From Alopecurus myosuroides (taxonomy: Eukaryota > Streptophyta > Magnoliopsida > Poales > Poaceae), in NCBI GenBank assembly GCA_028641055.1, contig CM054061.1:62719904-62783903 (forward strand): DNA of 64,000 nt, in the 5' to 3' direction. The position numbers and the translations under genes were made by a program. Shown here in pieces: positions 55,901 through 64,000 of the stretch. Each line of letters starts with the position of its first letter. Within the stretch, counting starts at the first letter, position 1. The notes beneath the pieces are model-generated. The model worked only from the letters and a program-made list of their open reading frames with translations. It had not been told where the DNA came from and did no database searches.

Positions 55901-58781
55901 GTAAATCACTGAGACCTCCGCTCCACATGACCAATTATCTGTCAATTCCAGTTCTATGAAAGAACTTTTTATTTTTTCCTGAGTGAGCTGACACTACCCC
56001 AAACTGAAAGAGTCGTGACGGCTGGTAAAATTCGTGGCGGCCCCGAAGTGTCCGTCACGGAAGACGGCGTGTTCCTGACATGGATGTGCAAATGTCGCGA
56101 AAGCTATAAACATTCGTGATGGTTGCAGAAATAACCGTCACGTATAATTCTCACCGTCAGGAACAGAGTTTTCATTTGCGTCGGTCCGGCCCAACCTTCA
56201 GGAATGTTTACTGGGCCGTCAGGACAGTATTTCGTCCGTCGCGAATGATTTTCGGCTGTTGATCCAGCTGTGCGCGCGCGGAACTAAGGGAAATATTGGG
56301 CTGAATTGGCGCGAAATAGATCGCGTTGCAGGGTAAAAAGAAATGGATCCAGACCTGCGCTGCCTAACTGTTCCCTAATCTATCGAGAGCTGCGCCGCCG
56401 CCGCCACCGCCCACCTGTGCCGAACTGCGCCACCACCTCTCCTAGCCACCACCTCGCCTGGAAGACCACACCTTCCCGGTCGAATCCCACGCCTTCATGA
56501 TAACCTAGCGACCTGCTCCTGGATCCTCTCCGGACGGTTCCCTTTCGATCTGCTCTCGATCCATCACCCCTCCAGGTAATGAATTCTTCTCTCCTCTCAA
56601 TCTCTCCTATATTTCTCACAAATTTCCACTCTTCTCTGTTCTGAATCTCTACTCGGTTTCCCTAATTTTTTTTTCAAGTTTTAGTTGAGCCGCCGACAGA
56701 TCTGGTCCCTGTAGCCGCTGTAAACTCTACGGCCCGCGGGCAACATCTCCCTATTCTTTGATTCAGATACATCACAGTAATATTGATCCTTAGGTAAATT
56801 TTGTAGGCCCGTATCAATTAGGGGCCCTGTAAATCTTTTTTCATCTTCTCTGTTCTCAATCTCTCCTGTATTTCTCATAAATTTTTTCTGATTTCATATC
56901 AGGTGCCGTCTAATCAAAATTGACCTGCTCGTTGCCGCTGCAATGACCTGTCAGCCCTTCCCCAGCTGGTACAAAAGAATTAAGCTGCACATGACCCTCA
57001 AAAATAGAAGAAAAAGTAAGCTGCACACTGATCGATTTTATTGCTGATGATTAGACTGTGGTATAAACTGATAATGGCCTAAACATATGTCAGTAGATAG
57101 ATGTGTACTGAATTTCACTGACTTTTTTTTACATCTTACATAAACACCTGAATTGCTGTATTTTTTTATCACGGTAATTAGTGCACCTGCTAATCCAGAG
57201 TTGTCGTCGCACTTGCTCCAACAATCGATCTGCAAGGCTACGGTATTATTTGTGCAGGTGTAGATGATTTTGTGTGTTTACTCTACTTGATCTCATTAAG
57301 TTTTTGAATGTGATTCAAGAAAACAAAGCAGCATGTCGTCCGTTCCTCCCCACTGCCACTCCAACGCCCTCCATCTTAAACCGAAACAACTTATGACCTC
57401 CAGCTCCCCATCTCCATCCACAGCAAGAAGATACAGTTGATGAGTGCATCTTGAGGTACAGATTGTTTATGAAACCGTGGAATTGATTAATAAATCAAAA
57501 TCACTGTTTAGTGCAGCACTTATCTCTACTATATAATAACGCTTAGGTTTCTCTTTCGTCCGCTTGGTTCGTTCGTACGTCGTAGGTTTGGTACGTCGTA
57601 CGTCTGGCTCGCTGTCGCTAAAATTCGGTAATAAGTGGTACGTGCCTAAGTTGGTCGCTCGCTATGGGTAAGGATCGGTAAAAGGCCCATCGCATGGTTT
57701 TGCTTGTCAAAGCCCGTAGAACCAATCGTTCGGCAAAAGGCCCATATGTAAGACCAGCTAACGGTAAATAGGTCGCTGCATGCAGCTGCTTTTTTTGTTC
57801 CAGGAATCCTGTCGACGGACACGCATACAAGAAAAAACGAATCTTAGATGTACAAGAAAAAGAAAACCAATTTTAGACGTAGTCCGTTCGGAGTCTAACA
57901 GGCCGAGTAAAAAAATGCCCTTCCTTCCTTGCCTCCCGGACTACTCGGAGATGTAACAACCATGTACTGGTTTGGGTCTCCACATTTTAATGGGCATGAA
58001 GTGCATGGTTTACTTCGAAAAAAAAGGTCCATGGTTTGGATGGCGCACCGTTTATCAGCCAAAAGTACAACGCGTGCATGTAAAATTCAAAAAAAAGAAA
58101 AATATATTACAAGTTTTAGGGTGGTTGGCATTTTTATAAACCGTCCATCCAACCCGATCTAATGGCCGTAAAATAGACGGAACCGGACTGACGGAACCTG
58201 ACGGAACCAAAAGTGTGGGGACGGTACCAAAATTTTGTGGGGACGGTATCAGAAGCGTAGGGACGGTACCAAGATTTTGCGGGAAGCAAATTGGTAACTA
58301 TTACTCCATCTGTTCCTCAAAATAAGACACGGAACGTTTTCACGGAGAACTTTCATCACATACAAATTATTTTGAAGTTTCCTAAATTGCCCTCATTTCC
58401 CCAGTCACTCCCGCATGCCTAGCTCCTCTGTCCCTTCGCTCTCGCTCTCGCAGGAGACATGTATCTCTCCTTCCCCAATCACTCCCGCCTGCCATGATCC
58501 TCTCGCCCCCTCCGCCGTGCTCTCCTCTGGCTCCCCATCGCCAGCGCACTCTCCTCCTTGCTCTGCATCCCAGTTCTCTCACACCCGGCAACCTAGTTAT
58601 CTCACACCCGAGGTCAAAGTTCGATTTTTATCCGCCGGCGAAGGTGCTGTTGGGCGAGGAGGCAATGGATATGCGTGCAGAGGCGCTGGAACTGCGTGCA
58701 CCGGTGCTTGATCTACTCTCTGGAGCGGCGCCGATGAGAAGATGGTCAGTATGAAGAAGATCAAGATCAGACCATCTGTAA

Positions 58782-59190
58782 GAAGATGCAGGCTGTCATT
58801 GGTTTGCTGGCCGTGCTCCCTGTCGCTGCAAGGGGCGTCCGGCTGGTGTTGAGGAGGAGCAACGCCGTCGTTGGCGGCGGCACGGGAAAGTTCGCTGGCA
58901 GCAGCGGTAGTTCAGCGGCCACAGGGGCGGCGGAAGTGGACTACAGCTCCGACGTCTCGTACGTTCCCTCCCTGTTGGTCTGAGCTTAAACTGAACTGAA
59001 GTGATGGTGCAAATTCGAGAGGTGCAGGGTGTTTCCGATGGAGGCGTGCGACCTGGTCGGCGGCGAGGCGTGCGAGGCGACGGAGATGTACCCGGAGACC
59101 AAGGTCGAGAGCAGCTCCTGCTGTCGCTGTGCCAGAGGAGGTGGACAGGGAGTGCCTATCCTACGACGGTGCTAAAATGTAAGCAAGCAA
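58782..59190 (+). pseudogene. Gene fragment of unknown type captured in the Helitron
   Basis: A frame from the ATG near 58786 gives MQAVIGLLAVLPVAARGVRL, then a Gly/Ser/Ala-rich part and EVDYSSDVS, with a possible GT donor at about 58960. A second piece (about 59028-59165) gives VFPMEACDLVGGEACEATEM. This could be two exons of one captured host gene. I do not recognise the family. Confidence 0.4.
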
Positions 59191-60891
59191 ACCATACACA
59201 TAGGATCAATGCTTGAAGTCTCATGTGCCGGTTTGCAGTAGGTCACTAGGACGATTTTTTGATCTTGTGTACTGAATTTGGTAGGATTTGCAGTAATTAG
59301 TGATGAAACAAGATTAGTATAGCACTAGCACAAGCTAGAGTATAATTATTGTTGAAACACTATTAGTGTAGCAGTTGCAACTTGATTACCGTTTGCGACT
59401 ACATCGGCCCAGTAACACACTGATTAAAGTATTTCTGAAATTATTCATAGACCTGTTGGTACTAGCATCGGCTACATTCTGCGGCTACATCGTCTCCTAG
59501 TTTTTAGTGTGTGGTTGCCCACACCTGTCGGTCCAAACTTTCTGAAATTATTCATTTTCCATCCAAGTGTCCCCTTTGTCTGATTGTGCCTATATATGAC
59601 ATTGTGCAGGTAAGGAGAAGAGATGGTGCAGAAGGATCTGCGGCAGGCATGGTTGTTCGAAAGGCACAATATGGCAAAGTCCTCCCTTGTACAAGGATCC
59701 TTTCAAGCACTTGAGGAAAGGCGCTGCCTATTCTGAATTTTCAGGTACAGTGCAGACCAAGACAAATTCTAGCAATAAGAAATGATCAAGTTTTTGTCTA
59801 CTTTGTAGGCACTGTAATACCACTTAACAGTAAAGTGGAAGATCATATATAGCCCGCCTATTCGGCCTCTTGAACTATTTACACTGTAACCTTTAGATTT
59901 ACATAGCCCGATTACTCTGCATAAAATTGGTTTATACTGCAGAAAAACACAAAAGAAGAACAAATGCAAAGTAAATCCCGATTAAGTAGACTAGCCAAGT
60001 ATTTCAAAGAGCCTCAACAGACAATACAATTGATCTGTGAATAACAAAACACATTTGGTTTGGTACATAAATATTTTGATTAGCCATGAAGATGATCACT
60101 GTAAAAGATCTCTTATGTCAAACATTCAGAGAAACACAGGGAGCAAATCACCGCACTACCATCACGTCTCCTTTTCTTCTTCAGATGTCCGGAATGAAAG
60201 TTTTCCGCAAGATTGCCTTTTGCTTTCAGAATAATAGAATAATTGTGTCGCCAGACACATTTTTTGGGTGCTGCTCCGAGCATACAAGGCACAAGAATCC
60301 GATGGCTTTTGCTTTTGTATGTAGACGTGTCTTGGTTAAGATGAGGAAGATGCAGGTTTTGCTTTCTGATTCCTGACCAAATTCTCGACAAAGAGCTCCC
60401 CTGCACGGTATGACGACCAAACCTGAGAAGAACCCTGAAATAAGAACAACAAATGATGGATCCATCTTTAAGAAGTTGATCATACCCCAGGCAGTGAACA
60501 GATCCTCCACCCCTACTCTGAAGGCTAGCTAGCGAGCGAGCGAACTCACCGGTCTTCAGGTTAGTGCTGCATAACATCCTTTCATTTTAGGTGATATTAG
60601 ATCCTGTTATATGGATAAAAATGTACATGATCTCACCGGCTGTGGATATTAGATCCTGTTATATGGAGCCGGTGCCAAAGGCACAGTATTGGAATTGATT
60701 TACTCCTACCGTGTGTTTAGTGAAAACATGAGATTTTCAGGTGGTTGTCTTAGTTGAACTCTGAAGCGAAAGTAACATACAACCCTGTAAATAAAGCTGA
60801 AAGTTATCTGAAAAGGGGAATTAAGAGGTGTTAACATGGCACTAGTTACATTTATTCGATCCATATTTCCTGGCTAAGTGCTGAAGCAGAG

Positions 60892-61085
60892 TTGAATAGT
60901 GCGGATTCAATTTGTGAGGGTGATTTTCTTAAGTGGTACAAACATATCAATTTCACTATAAAGGCTAAAGGACTCGACCATAGCATCACCAATCTATGCT
61001 TTGCTAAAGTCATATATTGTAAGAAAGGAGAACTCGATGAATTGGTGCCCAGTTGTTTACAAATATTTGAACCTTCTGATAATGG
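60892..61085 (+). pseudogene. Exon-like fragment of unknown type in the Helitron
   Basis: An open exon-like stretch reads SICEGDFLKWYKHINFTIKA, then DHSITNLCFAKVIYCKKGEL and CLQIFEPSDNG, and ends at a good GT donor (GTATGT) at 61086. No partner exon was found nearby and no family is recognised. Confidence 0.4.
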
Positions 61086-62747
61086 TATGTGTATGCTTTG
61101 ACTCTGAATGAAATTTATTATAGTTTGTGCATTGCTCTAACATGAACCTACCTGTTAGATAGTTTTGTACATGTGCTTCTGGCTGCACATTGTAGTATCT
61201 CAAACTGAAACTGGTTCATGCCCATATGTTATATTACCTCAAATTAATAGTTACTATTGTGCATCTCTGTCTCTAATTCTATTATGTTCTGTTTCTGTTG
61301 CAAGGTATCTGCCATGATTGTTATAATAATGGAAGTGGTGAGCATATGAAGCACCCGAACGATGCTTCTGCATGCACCGGTGGTCATGTGAGGGGCACAA
61401 TTTTTGCATCTGGGCGACCTAAATTGCCTCCCATGGCATACCAAATCGACGGGTATGAACATGATTAGAAGGGGCGGGGGATATGTGAGTAGGTGGCAGC
61501 CAAATTGACGGGTAACCAGATCAAATACATCATTCGGCCAGCTCGGCGCCGCGGCAACAGGTATTAGAGAAAGAGGCAGGGTGCTCTTACCTTCCCGGCG
61601 ATGACGATCTGGCAGTTCTGAGCAGCGCCGGCCTGCAGATCTCGTTCTTGATGGCCAGCGGGCTGGGCTCCACAACGCCGAAGGCGATCGACGACAGTTC
61701 TCCGCGGCTGCTTTCTTGTACGTCAACGGCGAGGGAGGTGCAAGTGGTGCACGGCGGCGGCGCTCACGAATCAAGATCCGCTGCAGTGAAGGACGGTGGC
61801 GGTTGCTCACGTTTTGCTCTGAGAAAAACGCCCTCTAGCGTTGGCTGCTCACGATAGCAAATTGTACGACAGATTGTTCCTTGAAAAAAAAACCTAACCC
61901 ACATCGGTACCAACACGTGTCAAAAAAAAAAAGATTCATCTAGTTTTAATCGACGGTTACAAAAAATCATGCTAAAATGAACGGTAAAAAAAAAACGCAC
62001 TCGACGGAACCGGACGGAACTCGTGGTTCCGTCCCAATCACCGTAAAAGAGCTCAAAATATATACGTATCAACGTATGTACACATGTTACTTCTGTATAC
62101 ATGGGTCCAATTATTTTAACTTGTGATAGGCCGCGGCATCGGCGAAGTTGCAGCGGATGATCGAATCGTCCTCATCTACTCCTCTGAATGATCTATCTAT
62201 CCTCTGCCTGATCTACTCCCGAGCTGAGGGAGATGAAAGGCCTTGGCGTGGTGGTAAGAGGTTATACACATATACGGGGTGGCTAGGCGAAGCGGCGAGA
62301 ACATACTGTATAGACGGGACATCAGCGACACGCACCGGATGTACCATCGCGAATTTACTTTATGTGCCTCACCAAGCAAAATTGTCTATCCATAATGCTT
62401 GATGTGAAGGAGGTACTTTAGAACTTGCGGCGACCATATGAAGGCATTTCTCGTCTTTCTTCCCCGTAGCAACGCACGGGTATTATGCTAGTACTAATAT
62501 AATGTTCTGTTGCTGTTTTGGATAGTGTACATGACGTGCATATATAGCCTGCAATTACTCTTTTGTGCTTAATTAGTTTTTTCCGTGTAAAATAGGAACT
62601 TTTTAAAGTAGAGTTACAGATTGACCAAGTTCTAACATTTGTGCTTAATTTGCTTCAAATTTACTTCTCTCAGTTAGTAATTGGAGCAGCCAACTTAGGT
62701 GTAACTGATGAGTAGAGTTCTTTTTTAAATATCATGGTTTCATATGC

Positions 62748-62964
62748 AGGGGGGTCATTTGGGCCTGAGCGTGTTTATGCTCCCATGGTAATGTACTCTA
62801 GCAGTGGTGGCATAACTCGTGGATGGCTTGCAATAGGTCATGGCGCTTTAAAAAAGTCAGAAATTGTATCTCCTGCTAAAAGAAGCAATGTAAAGCCATC
62901 AAACTCCATCTCCTACCAAGGTTTATTGAGGAAGAACCAATACTTGGAAGGTAGACATAAGTAA
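62748..62964 (+). pseudogene. Exon-like fragment of unknown type in CACTA element 4
   Basis: After a good acceptor (CATATGCAG) the frame reads GGSFGPERVYAPMVMYSSSG, then GWLAIGHGALKKSEIVSPAK and SYQGLLRKNQYLEG, ending in a stop at 62962. It lies outside the Helitron. I do not know the family. It may be a captured host exon or a piece of an element gene. Confidence 0.4.
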
Positions 62965-64000
62965 CTTGTTAGCTATTTATATATTAGGAATTTCTTACTT
63001 GGACGAAAACTGAGCTTCATACTTGAACATGTACTATTTGCCAATGCTGGACTTTATGTGCCCGAAGAACTTGAAGACAACTCGCTGGATGGTATTGATA
63101 ATGTAAGTGTAGCACACCCTTCGAGCTTCTGCTTATGTAGTAGTACCATGAGTGTACTTGTCATGTAGTAGAACCATGTGTTTACTTGTTATGTACTGGT
63201 TCAATTTATTTATGAACACATGTTTGAGCTTCTGGATTATGCAGCAATCTTCTATTGTACGGTAGGATGCGGGTACCTAAACTTCAGCTGGCCGGACCAA
63301 AAGGAATCATGCATACATCCTAGGCTGTAGGTATCTGGCTAGCTAGCTGAAAATAACACACACACTGGCTGCTGGTAAGAATTGTACATATATGTTCATT
63401 ATATTTGAGACTAATACATATATGTTCCAATAGGTTGACGTATCTTCACCATCTATCGAAAATTGTGGCACGCTCCATCGACGGGATCATCCAATGTGCA
63501 AAGTCGTCGAGCATGGGAGCATTCACCCATCATTGATGTATAATATATGTAGCTACCGTGTAGCAGTTAGTTTGATAAGGAATTTTCAACTTGAGTAGCT
63601 ACCATGTAGCATTTTGTCTTTAGTCTGATCAGTACTTTTGAACTTGAGTATTGCAAGATGGAATGAAATATTTGGTGTTCCCAAGTTGTCGTGGCTGTAA
63701 AATACTTGTGCTATCAATCGAATATGGATTGTTGCTATTGTGTGTTGTCTACTGCTATTGTAAATATGCAAATATTATTGTATTTTGAAATAAATTAGCT
63801 ACTGGAATATAAAATGCCCTAGGATATATTCCTGGCGGTTATGAGATAACCTGGGATGTAATTTTCGGGAATTTCTTTCCTGGCGGTGTGTGAAGTCCTG
63901 ATGTAGAGGTCCTCCTGTCAGGCACGTTTCTTGTTCCTGACGGTGTGCTTTCCTTACGGCTATTCCTGACGAGCGTGTCGTCAGCTATAACTCGTTCTCG

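Larger units (their letters stand above)
57523..62491 (+). mobile_element. Non-autonomous Helitron nested in CACTA element 4
   Basis: The 5' end is TCTCTACTATATAATAACG; the 3' end is ACGGGTATTATGCTAG, with a CCCGT..ACGGG hairpin 10 bases before it. The insertion is between A (57522) and T (62492), as Helitrons do, with no duplication. Length 4969 bp. No Rep/helicase gene is visible, so it is non-autonomous. It carries several gene-like pieces (58780-59220, 59610-59760 and 60890-61085). Confidence 0.88.
55992..64000. mobile_element. CACTA element 4 in the last beta-galactosidase intron, running off the window
   Basis: It begins CACTACCCCAAACTGAAAG, followed by many 'ccgtca', 'gtgacgg' and 'cgtcacg' subterminal motifs (56010-56240). 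From 63830 to 64000 the same motifs come back ('cctgacggtgtg', 'cctggcggt', 'ttcctgacgagcg'), so the right end is close but past 64000. The left flank is TGA. It lies 92 bp inside the intron that follows exon 17. 56330-56575 resembles an untranslated first exon with a GT donor at 56576. A Helitron sits inside at 57523-62491. No transposase is visible. Confidence 0.85.

Noticed and set aside
60113..60577. 154-codon minus-strand frame inside the Helitron
   Set aside because: No recognisable domain, and it overlaps other frames; kept only as part of the Helitron.

Overview
The window is nuclear DNA of a grass, most likely a pooid of the wheat/barley/oat group. The reasons are nested transposons, LTRs beginning TGATACGTCTC, CACTA ends of the 'TTTAGTCCCGG' and 'GTGGCGCACC' types, Stowaway elements flanked by TA, and genes with short exons and long AT-rich introns. 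The species label is inference. I found no rRNA, tRNA or CRISPR array. || Layout: (1) 1-8.6 kb holds an LTR remnant, a complete CACTA-type element (2890-5459, target-site duplication GAG) carrying an apparently intact two-exon DEDDy exonuclease gene, a decayed Mutator transposase and a Stowaway MITE. (2) 8.6-30 kb is an eroded tandem cluster of cytosolic sulfotransferase (SOT) genes on the minus strand. SOT1 (12473-8647) would be a full 335-codon gene except that a 2.8-kb gag-only copia element sits in it; the two 367-bp LTRs look identical and the duplication is ATCTC, so the break is recent. SOT2 is a truncated fragment with a nonsense codon, next to a Mutator-like element with very long inverted repeats and a perfect 9-bp duplication. 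SOT3 is broken by an LTR element whose LTR-SOT junction occurs twice, and its promoter holds a LINE that is itself broken by a second CACTA element carrying the same exonuclease cassette. (3) 30-47 kb is MITE and LTR debris, then a composite in which CACTA ends bracket a transposase fragment, a 3'-truncated copia, a 5'-truncated gypsy chromovirus and its 4.6-kb LTR. (4) 47-64 kb holds the one clear conserved host gene, a GH35 beta-galactosidase of the BGAL17 type (+ strand, 17 exons seen, 620 codons). Its last intron has received a CACTA element running off the window, and inside that sits a 4.97-kb Helitron, so the final exon lies beyond 64000. || How it fits together: the only host pathway genes are the SOT cluster (PAPS-dependent sulfation of small molecules) and the beta-galactosidase (cell-wall or glycan trimming in the secretory route). 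Everything else is transposon traffic. The most unusual items are the exonuclease gene carried in two independent CACTA copies, with catalytic residues and intron position preserved, and the freshly broken sulfotransferase whose reading frame is intact on both sides of the insertion.
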